Assembly (NCBI GenBank): GCA_003220055.1 | Contig: QHRF01000087.1 | Span: 1 to 34,774 of the forward strand | Direction of reading: 5' to 3' | From: Verrucomicrobiota bacterium | GTDB lineage: Bacteria > Verrucomicrobiota > Verrucomicrobiia > Chthoniobacterales > UBA10450 | Length of the DNA: 34,774 bases | Part shown: positions 8,405-16,519 of the stretch, piece after piece | Layout: every line of letters starts with the position of its first letter | How positions within the stretch are numbered: the first letter of the stretch is position 1 | Notes under the pieces: model-generated | What the model was told of the DNA's origin: nothing | The model's database searches: none | What the model saw: the letters and a program-made list of their open reading frames with translations, nothing else | Position numbers and translations under genes: made by a program

Positions 8405-10403
8405 TTCGCAGGGTTTGATCGCGAAACGGCAGGTGCTGGCGGTAAAGATCGGTCTCGTCTTGAATCTGAATAGCAAGACTGTGCTGGCCCTGAGCATTCG
8501 CCAGTTCCGACGCGCCCTGGGCAGTTTCGATGGCAAGGTCGAACTGGCCTGCTTCCGCGTAGGCTGCCGCGAGCGTTCGAATGAAGAATGGATTGTTTTG
8601 CTTCGAGACTCGATTCAGGTTGCGCGCCAGTTCAACGGCCCTTACTCCATTTCTCAGCGAATCATCCGGGCCTGCCGACATTAGCCAGGCAAGATTATTT
8701 AACGGCAGAGGGGAGTCTGGTTCCGATTGCAAAGCTATTTCGTAATGATTGGCGGCCTCGCGCAATAAGCCTTTTTGGACAAGAGCATTGCCTAAGTTCG
8801 CGTTCGTTCCCGGATCGTTGGGATGCAGCGACAACGTAGTCCGCCATTCCGAGATTGCGCCATTCAAATCGTGCCTTCGAAACAGGACGGTGCCGAGGTT
8901 GTAATGTGCGTCAGGATAATCGGGCCGGAACGCGATTGCCTGCCGAAAATGAGCGATCGCTTCATCGAGCCGGCCCTTGCGACCAAGTACATTACCGACG
9001 CTGTCATGAATCAGCGCGAGACTTAAATTGTAGTGGTTATGCTCACTGTGAGAACGGATCGCGAGCGCACTTTGAAAATAAGAGAGCGCATCGTCCAGTT
9101 GGCCGCGCTCCATTAGTGACGTGCCGAGATTTGTCATGGCGACATCGTTGTCGGTTGTAACCGCCAGGGTGTGCGTCCAAAGCGTTTCGCTGCTCCGCCA
9201 GTAAGTCGTTTGCTTCCAAGCGCACGCGCTCAAGACGATGACAGTGCCGATTCCAACGGTTGCGAGAATTTCTTTTCGGTATCGCAACGATGCTGAAATG
9301 TCTCCCGCGAGCCAAGTCAGCGCGATGTACAAACCAACCTGCGGCAAATAGGCATAACGATCGGCATGGCCTTGCAGTCCAACCTCCACGATTCCGATCA
9401 CCGGCAGGAGCATGATCAAATACCAAAGCCAGCCGACAAGGAGATAGGGGCGGTTTTGCCGCAGCGTGAAAACGATCCACGTTGTTGCGATCAAAAGCCC
9501 GGCAGCGAGCACGACTTGCCATAACGCGAGGCGATCGTCGGGATGCGGATAAAATACGGCGAGATTCACCGGCCATAACATTTGCCAAATGTAAGTGACA
9601 TAAGTCATGAGCGCGTTCTCGAGCCGCCAGCCGAATGGGAGTTGGCCGACCGACGAAGGCGAATGCACTTGCAAGGCAAAGGCGACAATCGAGGCCGCAG
9701 CTGAAAGCGCGAAGAGCGGAAGTTTTTCCACGATCATTCGCCGAAATGATTTTCCATCGGCGATTCGCTTCAGCGGCCAGTAATCAAGGAGCAGTAAGAC
9801 GACTGGCGTCGTGACGAGCATCGGTTTCGACATTAATCCGCACGCAAACAAGATCGACATCGTGAGGTAGCGACCGATTGATCGCGCGCACGTGTAACGG
9901 ACGTAGGCGCCAAGAGTCAGAAAGAAAAAAACCGCGCTCAGGACGTCTTTGCGTTCCGCAATCCAGGCGACCGATTCAACCCGCAGCGGATGAATCGCGA
10001 AAAGCGCGGTGACAAACGCGCTGCACCAAAACCGACCGGTGACGTTGCGCAACCAAAAGAAAAGCAAAACCGCGGCGATCGTGTGCAGCAAAACATTCGT
10101 GAAATGGTGGCCGCCGGCTTTGAGATCGTAGAGCTGGCAGTCGATCATGTGCGAAACGAGCGTGAGCGGGTGCCAATTGTTGGTTCGGGTGTCGACCAAC
10201 GCTCGCGACAAGCCATGAATACTCAGACCGGCGGAAACTAACGGATTTCCGTAAACGTAGGTCTTGTCGTCGTAGTTTACGAAGTCGTGGCTCAGCGTTT
10301 GGCCGAAGACAATCCCGATTAGAACAACGATGGCGCCGCAAACAGCAAAATACGCCAAACGCGACGGCGGGGTCGTTTTAATCTTTCGGGCACGAGCCTT
10401 CAT
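8394..10403 (-). CDS. TMTC-like GT-C membrane glycosyltransferase with C-terminal TPRs (second tandem copy)
   Basis: 669 residues, paralogous along its whole length to its two neighbours. The first helix is followed by VNYDDKTYVYGNP (Asp45-Asp46), NWHPLTLVSHMIDC, FAIHPLRVESVAWIAERKD, SILFACGLMSKPMLV, LLLLDYWPLKR and GHADRYAYLPQVG. The TPR tail is longer than in the other two copies, with at least five repeats. One repeat looks broken by an insertion: after HYNLSLALI comes HDSVGNVLGRKGRLDEAI, so part of a repeat may have been duplicated. ATG 10403 lies 27 nt after the previous stop, and its own stop falls inside the next gene. Function is inferred as for its siblings: transfer of a lipid-carried sugar to a protein or other acceptor on the periplasmic side. 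Confidence 0.78.
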   Translation of the reverse strand: MKARARKIKTTPPSRLAYFAVCGAIVVLIGIVFGQTLSHDFVNYDDKTYVYGNPLVSAGLSIHGLSRALVDTRTNNWHPLTLVSHMIDCQLYDLKAGGHHFTNVLLHTIAAVLLFFWLRNVTGRFWCSAFVTALFAIHPLRVESVAWIAERKDVLSAVFFFLTLGAYVRYTCARSIGRYLTMSILFACGLMSKPMLVTTPVVLLLLDYWPLKRIADGKSFRRMIVEKLPLFALSAAASIVAFALQVHSPSSVGQLPFGWRLENALMTYVTYIWQMLWPVNLAVFYPHPDDRLALWQVVLAAGLLIATTWIVFTLRQNRPYLLVGWLWYLIMLLPVIGIVEVGLQGHADRYAYLPQVGLYIALTWLAGDISASLRYRKEILATVGIGTVIVLSACAWKQTTYWRSSETLWTHTLAVTTDNDVAMTNLGTSLMERGQLDDALSYFQSALAIRSHSEHNHYNLSLALIHDSVGNVLGRKGRLDEAIAHFRQAIAFRPDYPDAHYNLGTVLFRRHDLNGAISEWRTTLSLHPNDPGTNANLGNALVQKGLLREAANHYEIALQSEPDSPLPLNNLAWLMSAGPDDSLRNGVRAVELARNLNRVSKQNNPFFIRTLAAAYAEAGQFDLAIETAQGASELANAQGQHSLAIQIQDETDLYRQHLPFRDQTLRNAR

Positions 10404-10430
10404 GCAAATACCGCTGACGATCCTTTGAAG

Positions 10431-12221
10431 CTACTGCGGCGGCGATTCGCGATAAGGCGTGTGCGCCTGATAAAGCTCGATCTCATGTCGCAGTGTCGAC
10501 AGCAACGAAGTGTTGCTTTGCGCAGTGGCCAAATCCAAAGCGCGTTGTCCAGTCTCGATCGCTTTCGAAAAATCGCCCGCCTCGGCGTAGGCCGCGGCCA
10601 GGGTGCGAATAACAATCGGCACGTTGCCGCCGGGAAGAGTTGTCGCTTTCACCGCTAGTTCAACGGCGCGCTTGCCATCACGGATCGTGTCCGTGGGATA
10701 AGTTGCCAGCACCCACGCGAGATTATTGAGCGCGTTCCCATCATCCGGACTCAGTTGCAAACTAATTTCCCACTGTTCAATCCCGCCGCGGACATCTCCA
10801 TTTTGAGCGAGAAGGACGCCGAGATCATTATGCGTCGCGACATCGAACGGGTAATCTTTAAGCGTCGTCCGTGCGTGCGCGATGGCAGCCGCGCGTGAGT
10901 GTTTGTTCGCCTCCGCTGTTCTACCTTTCGACCACAATGCTGCCGCCAAATTCTGATGCGCAGTTTGATTGTCTGGCGTCACGGCCAGGGTGTCCTCCCA
11001 AAGTGAAATGCTGTTACGCCAAAAAGTCGTTTGCTGGTAAGCCACGACGGTCAAGGCCGCGATCGCGAATGTGGCCATTGAAATCAGAACAATCCGACGA
11101 TATCGCCACTGTTGCGTCAAATCGGCGCACGACCATGTCAGCAACATTGTGATTCCTATGTGCGGCAAATAAGTAAAACGATCGGCCCGCGCTTGCAGAC
11201 CGGCCTGAACAATCCCAAGCACCGGAGCGAGCAAAATTAAATACCAAAACCATCCAACGAAAACGTAAGGATGTTTCTGTCTGAAAAATATTGCGAGCAA
11301 AGTAAGGACGACAATCAGCGCGACACAGGCTAAGACCACCCAAATATTTAATTGATCGTGCGGATGTGGATAGAATACCGCCAGGTGAGTCGGCCAGAAC
11401 ATTTGGCGGAGATAAACGATCACACTGACGGCGGCATTTTTGAGCCGCGCCAAGAGCGACAACTGCTCGAGCGAAGCCATCGTGACGGTCTGAGCGAAGA
11501 CGGTGGCCACTGAAGCGGCCGCCGACAGGGCCAGCAACGGAATTTTCTCCATCAGGAGGCGTCGCGAACCGCGAAAATCATTCGCTCGCTGCAGCGGCCA
11601 GTAATCCAACAACAACAGCACGAGCGGCACGGTCACGAACGTAGCCTTCGACATCAATCCGCACGCGAGAAAGATCGACAGCGTCAGGTAACGGGAAATG
11701 CCGGGTGCGCGCACATAACGCAGATACGCGCCGAGCGTCAGCATGAAAAACACGCCACTGAGCACATCCTTGCGCTCGGCGACCCACGCCACCGACTCGA
11801 CCCGCATTGGATGAATCGCAAAAACTGTTGCGATAAATGCGCTTTGCCAAATGCAGCCGGTCATTCCTCGGAAAACCAAAAAAAGCAGAATTGCTCCGAG
11901 ATTGTGTAGAACAACGTTCGTAAAATGGTGGCCGGCAGGCCGCAGTCCATAGATTTGACAGTCCGCCATGTGACTGAGCGTTGTGAGCGGGTGCCACAGG
12001 CTCGCGTGGCTATGAGTGAGAACCCATTTCAATCCGTCGAGAGTAAGTCCACGACTGACCTCCCTGTTTTCGTAAACGTAACGGTCGTCATCGAAGTTGA
12101 TGAACTCATGGCCGAGTGTTTGTCCAAAAACGAGCCAGATGATCGCAGTCAGAAAAATGCAGACCGCGATCGTGATTCGGCGATCGTCTCGCAAGCTGAC
12201 CTGCGCCGGAACTGTCGGCAT
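10431..12221 (-). CDS. TMTC-like GT-C membrane glycosyltransferase with C-terminal TPRs (first tandem copy)
   Basis: 596 residues from ATG 12221, which lies 2 nt after the stop of the GT2 gene (a longer start at 12287 would overlap that gene heavily). It has INFDDDRYVYENR with the GT-C acidic pair Asp44-Asp45, LWHPLTTLSHMADCQ, FAIHPMRVESVAWVAERKDVLS, LLLLDYWPLQR and ARADRFTYLPHIG. TPRs follow (TAHQNLAAALWSKGRTAEA; THNDLGVLLAQNGDVRGG), and then the same C-terminal block as the siblings (NLAWVLATYP, RTLAAAYAEAGDFSKAIE). It directly follows a polyprenyl-phosphate-sugar synthase-like gene, so it is the best candidate for the main user of that donor. Confidence 0.78.
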   Translation of the reverse strand: MPTVPAQVSLRDDRRITIAVCIFLTAIIWLVFGQTLGHEFINFDDDRYVYENREVSRGLTLDGLKWVLTHSHASLWHPLTTLSHMADCQIYGLRPAGHHFTNVVLHNLGAILLFLVFRGMTGCIWQSAFIATVFAIHPMRVESVAWVAERKDVLSGVFFMLTLGAYLRYVRAPGISRYLTLSIFLACGLMSKATFVTVPLVLLLLDYWPLQRANDFRGSRRLLMEKIPLLALSAAASVATVFAQTVTMASLEQLSLLARLKNAAVSVIVYLRQMFWPTHLAVFYPHPHDQLNIWVVLACVALIVVLTLLAIFFRQKHPYVFVGWFWYLILLAPVLGIVQAGLQARADRFTYLPHIGITMLLTWSCADLTQQWRYRRIVLISMATFAIAALTVVAYQQTTFWRNSISLWEDTLAVTPDNQTAHQNLAAALWSKGRTAEANKHSRAAAIAHARTTLKDYPFDVATHNDLGVLLAQNGDVRGGIEQWEISLQLSPDDGNALNNLAWVLATYPTDTIRDGKRAVELAVKATTLPGGNVPIVIRTLAAAYAEAGDFSKAIETGQRALDLATAQSNTSLLSTLRHEIELYQAHTPYRESPPQ

Positions 12222-12223
12222 CG

Positions 12224-12961
12224 TTAAACTGGTGACGGAAACAATCGCCAGCGGGCCAGGCGAAAACGCAACGCCGTCCCGAGACAACCGAAGCCGTAGC
12301 GCACGCTTCGGCGAAAGTTAATCGACGACCCTTCCGGTAAATATTTCGCCGGGCACGTGACCTCGCCGATTTTCAAACCCAGCCAAATGATTTGGGCGAG
12401 CATCTGGTTGTCGAACACAAAATCGTCCGAGTTTTGTTCAATCGGCACGCGTTCGAGTAAACCCCGCGCGAATGCGCGATATCCCGTGTGATACTCGGAA
12501 AGCTTCGCGCCGATCAAAAAATTTTCGGCGAAGGTTAGAAAGCGGTTGGCGATGTATTTCCACCACGGCATCCCGCCATCGAGCGCGCCGCCGCCGAGAA
12601 TGCGCGAAGCAAGCACGCACGGATAAAGTCCGCTCGCGACCAGCGATGCCATCGCCGGAAGAAGCTGCGGGGTGTATTGATAATCGGGGTGAATCATCAC
12701 CACGATGTCAGCTCCGGCGGCGAGAGCGAGACGATAACAGGTCTTTTGATTGCCGCCGTAACCGCGATTCTCCGGATGCACCTCCACTTGCACGTCTTTC
12801 AGCGTCCGCGCGATCGCTACCGTCTCATCGTGACTCGCGTCGTCGACCACAATGACAAGATCGACAATCCCCTGCGCCATCACTTCGTCGTAGGTTCGTT
12901 GCAGTGTGCGAGCGGCATTATACGCCGGCATCACCACCACAATCTTCTGGCCGTTCAACAT
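12224..12961 (-). CDS. GT2 family glycosyltransferase, polyprenyl-phosphate mannose/glucose synthase-like
   Basis: A 245-residue GT-A fold enzyme of the DPM1/GT2 kind: VVVMPAYNAARTL, VIVVDDASHDET, ENRGYGGNQKTCYRLAL, DIVVMIHPDYQY, a GGG/W-rich central region, and HTGYRAFARGLLERVP. No clear transmembrane segment follows the catalytic part, so it resembles single-domain dolichyl-phosphate-sugar synthases. These make the lipid-linked sugar that GT-C enzymes need. ATG 12961 is preferred; an in-frame TTG lies at 13000. It is the first gene of the cluster with the three TMTC-like genes (2-nt gap) and is divergent from the deacetylase gene, sharing a 44-nt spacer that may hold both promoters. The transferred sugar is not determined. 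Confidence 0.82.
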   Translation of the reverse strand: MLNGQKIVVVMPAYNAARTLQRTYDEVMAQGIVDLVIVVDDASHDETVAIARTLKDVQVEVHPENRGYGGNQKTCYRLALAAGADIVVMIHPDYQYTPQLLPAMASLVASGLYPCVLASRILGGGALDGGMPWWKYIANRFLTFAENFLIGAKLSEYHTGYRAFARGLLERVPIEQNSDDFVFDNQMLAQIIWLGLKIGEVTCPAKYLPEGSSINFRRSVRYGFGCLGTALRFRLARWRLFPSPV

Positions 12962-13005
12962 TCGAGGTAGTCGAATATGCGCACGAGCGACATCTTGCAA
13001 CCCCG

Positions 13006-13863
13006 ATGATTATTTTTCACGATCCGCATTGCATTGAATATTCAAGCCCGGGCCATCCTGAGCGGCCGGAGCGAATCACGCGCACCGTCCCAGTGCTGAA
13101 AGATCGACATCGAGACTGGGAATGGCGCGAGCCGCAGCCGGCGAAGGAACGTAATCTGTTGCGCGCCCATTCTCGCGATCACGTGGAGCAGATAAGAACT
13201 GCAGTGCAGGATTTTGATGCGGATACGCCGGCTTATCCACGGATCTATCACCATGCAATCTCGTCCGCCGGCGCAGCGATCGAGACCGCGCTTGCCGGCG
13301 CCCGCGGGGAGCGCGCCTTTAGCCTCATGCGGCCCCCGGGGCATCACGCGACGCGGAATCGAGCGATGGGTTTCTGCTATTTCAGCAACATAGCTATCGC
13401 GGCCCTTGCCGCCCTCGACAGTGGTGTCGAGCGCGTTGTCATTTGGGACTTTGACGCCCATCACGGGAACGGGACGGAGGATGTCGTTGCGCATAATCCC
13501 CGGCTTAGCTTCGCGTCGATTCATCAATTTCCGGCCTATCCTGGAACAGGCGCACAATCATTCGCGAACATTGATAATTATCCGGTCGCACCGAATACGC
13601 CTCGCGCCGAGCACGTCAATGCGATCGAGCGCGCATTGGAAAAGCTTCTGCTCGCAAAAACGGGATTGTTGCTTGTTTCGGCTGGCTTCGATGCGTATTC
13701 AGGAGATCCGCTGACAGAAATGACCCTTGAACGCGAAGATTTTGCGTCGTTTGGGGAATGGCTTCATAAGATCGACATCCCGACAGCTGCCATTCTTGAA
13801 GGTGGCTACAGCGACGATTTACCGGAATTAATCGATGCGTTTCTCACCGCGTGGGTCACTTGA
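13006..13863 (+). CDS. Histone deacetylase superfamily protein (arginase-deacetylase fold hydrolase)
   Basis: 285 residues, the usual length for bacterial class II HDAC-like proteins. Key motifs are HPERPERI near the N-terminus, MRPPGHHA with the catalytic pair His113/His114, WDFDAHHGNGTEDV with zinc ligands Asp150 and His152, SAGFDAYSGDPL with ligand Asp229, and EGGY with the catalytic Tyr268. All catalytic residues are present, so it should be an active zinc amidohydrolase removing acetyl or similar acyl groups from lysine, polyamines or small amines. ATG 13006 is taken because it starts exactly at the conserved MIIFHDP; an upstream ATG at 12904 would run back over the GT2 gene. Its 3' end overlaps the convergent small secreted protein gene by 8 nt. 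The substrate cannot be told from the sequence. Confidence 0.88.
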   Translation: MIIFHDPHCIEYSSPGHPERPERITRTVPVLKDRHRDWEWREPQPAKERNLLRAHSRDHVEQIRTAVQDFDADTPAYPRIYHHAISSAGAAIETALAGARGERAFSLMRPPGHHATRNRAMGFCYFSNIAIAALAALDSGVERVVIWDFDAHHGNGTEDVVAHNPRLSFASIHQFPAYPGTGAQSFANIDNYPVAPNTPRAEHVNAIERALEKLLLAKTGLLLVSAGFDAYSGDPLTEMTLEREDFASFGEWLHKIDIPTAAILEGGYSDDLPELIDAFLTAWVT

Positions 13864-14275
13864 TTTCAATCCGACTCAGTAACTCGTCAGCAGCAGTTTC
13901 GATCTCGGCATAGCCATATTCATGCGCGCGGGCTTTGACCGCGAGTAAGCCACAGCGGTGAAGTGCCGTGAAATCGCCAAACGGAAATTTGTGATGCGTT
14001 TTTGTTTCTTCTCCGTGTCTGCGGTCAATCCCAAGATGCCATTTCGCGTATTGGCCAAGGCCGTGCAACCGAATGAACTCGTTTTCCTCGCGCGGAGAGG
14101 GCCGATGACCGGCCCATGCGCCTTTTCCATCGAGAACGACGCGGCCTTCTCTGATCAGCTGTTGTGCGAACTCGAGCGCCGCCGGATTTAGTCTGATTGC
14201 CGGAACGTTTGGCCGTTCGGCCGAAAAAGCGCAAGAAACAATGCACAGAAAAACTAGCGGCAGACGCAATTGCAT
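13856..14275 (-). CDS. Small secreted protein of unknown function
   Basis: 139 residues. A clear signal peptide (MQLRLPLVFLCIVSCAFSA, cleavage near AFSA-E) precedes a mature domain of about 120 residues. The core has GKGAWAGHRPSPREENEFIR, LGQYAKWHLGID, KFPFGDFTALHRCGLLAVKAR, and a helical end (YAEIETAADELL). The dense conserved-looking charged and aromatic residues suggest a real folded domain; I believe similar small exported proteins exist in other bacteria, but I cannot name a function. ATG 14275. Its stop overlaps the 3' end of the deacetylase gene by 8 nt, tail to tail. About 100 nt separate it from the tRNA gene on the other strand. Confidence 0.7.
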   Translation of the reverse strand: MQLRLPLVFLCIVSCAFSAERPNVPAIRLNPAALEFAQQLIREGRVVLDGKGAWAGHRPSPREENEFIRLHGLGQYAKWHLGIDRRHGEETKTHHKFPFGDFTALHRCGLLAVKARAHEYGYAEIETAADELLSRIEIK

Positions 14276-14380
14276 CGGGGAAACGTTGACGATTTAATTA
14301 CTAGCCAAGATGCGGCCTCAAATCCACGCCGAATTGGTGGCGGTCCGTGCCCAATTGGTCAATAGTTCGGTTCACAAAAG

Positions 14381-14454
14381 CGGGCTGTAGTTCAGCTTGG
14401 TAGAACGCTTGAATGGGGTTCAAGAGGTCGTGGGTTCAAATCCCGCCAGCCCGA
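14381..14454 (+). tRNA. tRNA-Pro (anticodon GGG)
   Basis: A full cloverleaf can be folded by hand. The acceptor stem CGGGCTG pairs with CAGCCCG (14447-14453), with discriminator A at 14454. The D arm is GTTC/GAAC. The anticodon stem CTTGA/TCAAG encloses the loop ATGGGGT, with anticodon GGG at 14415-14417. The T arm is GTGGG, TTCAAAT, CCCGC. The 3' CCA is not encoded. A C1-G72 pair and a GGG anticodon are typical of tRNA-Pro reading CCC/CCU codons. No tRNA neighbours are visible, so it appears to be a single-gene unit. Confidence 0.95.
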
Positions 14455-14459
14455 TGTAT

Positions 14460-14600
14460 TCTCAAATCCCAAATCCCAAATTCCAAGTCCTAACATCCAG
14501 AAACTCCAAGCTTCAATTTCCAAGAAAGGTGTCTGCTCCTTTTTTGAAGATTAGCGATTGGGATTTCCTTGGAGCTTGGTTGTTGGGATTTGGAGATTCG
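14460..14600. repeat. Imperfect inverted repeat of CAAATCCCAA / TTGGGATTTGG units after tRNA-Pro
   Basis: The left arm (about 14460-14524) is nearly free of G and made of short direct units such as CAAATCCC, AAATTCCAAG and ACTCCAAGC. The right arm (about 14555-14600) is their approximate reverse complement (TTGGGATTTCCTTGGAGC, TTGTTGGGATTTGGAGA). The arms could fold into a long interrupted hairpin around a T-rich centre (CTCCTTTTTTG). No open frame explains it. It lies between a tRNA gene and ychF, a common landing place for repeat elements. It could be a REP/MITE-like repeat or decayed low-complexity DNA. Confidence 0.6.
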
Positions 14601-14653
14601 CGCATGCGCGGCCCGTTTGCGGCAAGTGATCTCCAGCGGTAGCATGCGCGCTC

Positions 14654-15778
14654 ATGCTCAGCGCCGGAATTGTTGGACTGCCGAACGTCGGGAAATCGAC
14701 GCTGTTCAATGCCGTCACCCGGACGCACAACGCGCCCGCGGAAAATTATCCCTTTTGCACGATCGATCCCAATGTGGGCGTCGTCACGGTGCCTGATCCG
14801 CGGCTGGAAAGGCTCGGCCAGCTCTCGCATTCGAAAAAAATCGTGCCGACCGCGATCCAATTTGTCGATATCGCCGGCCTGGTGAAAGGCGCGAGCTCGG
14901 GCGAAGGACTCGGTAACCAATTTCTTAGTCACATCCGCGAAGTTGACGCGATCGTGCAGGTCGTGCGCTGCTTTGCCGACCCGGACGTCCATCACGTCAG
15001 CGCCACAATCGATCCGATTCGAGACATTGAAGTCATTAACACTGAGCTGGTGTTGGCCGATCTTGCGTCGCTCCAGAAGCGGTCCGACCGATTGCAAAAA
15101 GAAGTTCGCACCGGCGAGAAGAGCGCGAAAATCGAAAACGCCGTCGCCGAAAAACTTTTGCCGCATCTCGATTCCGGGAAACCGGCGATTATTGCGCCGC
15201 TTGAGCCCGAGGAAAAAATCGTGGCGCGAAATTTCTTTCTCCTGACTTCAAAGCCGACTCTTTTCGCCTGCAACGTCGCTGAGACCGATCTGGCAGCGGT
15301 GGCAAAGAATGATCAAACAAATGCCGCCGCGAAGTATGTCGATCTTGTCCAGGATTACGCGCAACATCATTTCGGAACGGAAGCGTTCGTAATCAGTGCC
15401 AGGATCGAAAGCGAACTTGCCGATCTGAGCGAGGAGGAAGCGCTCGAATATCTGCGCGGTCTTGGCGTTGAAGACAGCGGCGTTCATGCGCTCATTCGCG
15501 GGGTCTATCATTTGCTTGGCTTGCGAACATTTTTGACGACGGGTGAAAAAGAAACGCGCGCCTGGACTATTCACGCCGGCGAAAAAGCGCCCGCCGCCGC
15601 GGGTGCGATCCATTCCGATTTCGAACGCGGTTTCATCGCAGCGGAAACGATTGCCTATGACGATTTGATCGCGCTTGGCTCGTTCGCGAAAGCGCGAGAG
15701 GCCGGAAAGCTCCGGATTGAAGGCAAAGATTACGAAGTCCGCGACGGCGACGTGATGACGTTTCGGTTCAACGTGTGA
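14654..15778 (+). CDS. ychF: Ribosome-associated ATPase/GTPase YchF (Obg family)
   Basis: 374 residues, a little longer than the usual ~363. The P-loop is GLPNVGKST (8-16), followed by [14 protein letters not shown], the switch region [33 protein letters not shown], a helical coiled-coil insertion (~130-195), and a TGS domain at the C-terminus ending [16 protein letters not shown]. These are diagnostic for YchF, which binds ribosomes and hydrolyses ATP in preference to GTP because its NKxD motif is replaced by a variant (here ACNVAETD). It is cytoplasmic and linked to translation and the oxidative-stress response. It converges with the zinc-ribbon gene with only 3 nt between the stops. Confidence 0.95.
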   Translation: MLSAGIVGLPNVGKSTLFNAVTRTHNAPAENYPFCTIDPNVGVVTVPDPRLERLGQLSHSKKIVPTAIQFVDIAGLVKGASSGEGLGNQFLSHIREVDAIVQVVRCFADPDVHHVSATIDPIRDIEVINTELVLADLASLQKRSDRLQKEVRTGEKSAKIENAVAEKLLPHLDSGKPAIIAPLEPEEKIVARNFFLLTSKPTLFACNVAETDLAAVAKNDQTNAAAKYVDLVQDYAQHHFGTEAFVISARIESELADLSEEEALEYLRGLGVEDSGVHALIRGVYHLLGLRTFLTTGEKETRAWTIHAGEKAPAAAGAIHSDFERGFIAAETIAYDDLIALGSFAKAREAGKLRIEGKDYEVRDGDVMTFRFNV

Positions 15779-15781
15779 GCT

Positions 15782-16486
15782 CTATCGCGCGACGTAAAGG
15801 ATTCGGCCGCACTGTTCGCAGTTGACAATTTCCTTGCCGGCCTCCGCATCTTTCACCGTGGCGGTGGTCAATTTCATGTGGCAACCGGTGCAAACGCCAT
15901 GCTCGACCGCGACGATGGCTGAGTCGCCCTTGCTCGCGAACAGGCGCTCGAACCGATTCAGCAAGTCCTCATCCATCGTTTCCGCCAATTCCTTCCGCTC
16001 CTTCGATAACTCCTGCAGGCGCGTTTCGAGTGCTTTCGATTTTTCGCCGAGATCGTTCATCTGTCGCGAGATCGAATCCTTGGTCGCACTGGCTTTCTTT
16101 TCGTCAGCCGTAACTTCAACCTTCAACTTGTCCCCCTGCTCCATCAGCTCGAGTTCCTGGTCTTCGAGCTTTCGAATCTCGTCTTCGTAACGCTGGATCT
16201 CGTGACCCATCGCCTGAAATTCGTCGTTCTTACGGGTCTGATACTGCTGGGTCCTCAAGCGCGCAATACTCTCGTTCCGCGTAGCGACGTCGAGCTCCAG
16301 CCTTTTGCGCTCGACCTCAACTTGTCGCGCCTTGTGCTTGATAGCCTCAAGGCTGGCGGCGCTTTCAGCGAGCTGCGATTCGAGATGTCTTCTTTGCAGC
16401 GGCAGATTTCTAATCTCGTTCTCGATTTGCCTGATCTTTTGCTGTCGATCTTGAAGGACGAGTAGTTGTTCCAGTTCAGCCTGCAC
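15782..16486 (-). CDS. CT398-like coiled-coil protein with C4 zinc ribbon
   Basis: 234 residues. Residues ~1-180 are almost entirely heptad-rich helix (two long antiparallel coiled-coil arms rich in Glu, Lys, Arg and Leu). The end carries a C4-type zinc ribbon: GVCTGCHMKL followed by IVNCEQCGRILY. This is the zf-RING_7/CT398 architecture found in chlamydiae, actinobacteria and others. It is thought to act as an adaptor, and has been linked to sigma-54 and flagellar or secretion components in chlamydiae; the role here is unknown. It starts at GTG 16486 (no in-frame ATG nearby) and lies 33 nt after the redoxin gene on the same strand, so the two may be co-transcribed. Confidence 0.82.
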   Translation of the reverse strand: MQAELEQLLVLQDRQQKIRQIENEIRNLPLQRRHLESQLAESAASLEAIKHKARQVEVERKRLELDVATRNESIARLRTQQYQTRKNDEFQAMGHEIQRYEDEIRKLEDQELELMEQGDKLKVEVTADEKKASATKDSISRQMNDLGEKSKALETRLQELSKERKELAETMDEDLLNRFERLFASKGDSAIVAVEHGVCTGCHMKLTTATVKDAEAGKEIVNCEQCGRILYVAR

Positions 16487-16519
16487 GTGCGCTGAAGTTA
16501 TTAAGTCGGCGAAGCGGCG

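Noticed and set aside
14536-14545. CTCCTTTTTTG as a terminator for tRNA-Pro
   Set aside because: No compact GC-rich hairpin directly precedes the T run; the surrounding structure is the long imperfect repeat.
14513-15166. 217-codon frame antisense to ychF
   Set aside because: Shadow of ychF and the repeat; no domain.
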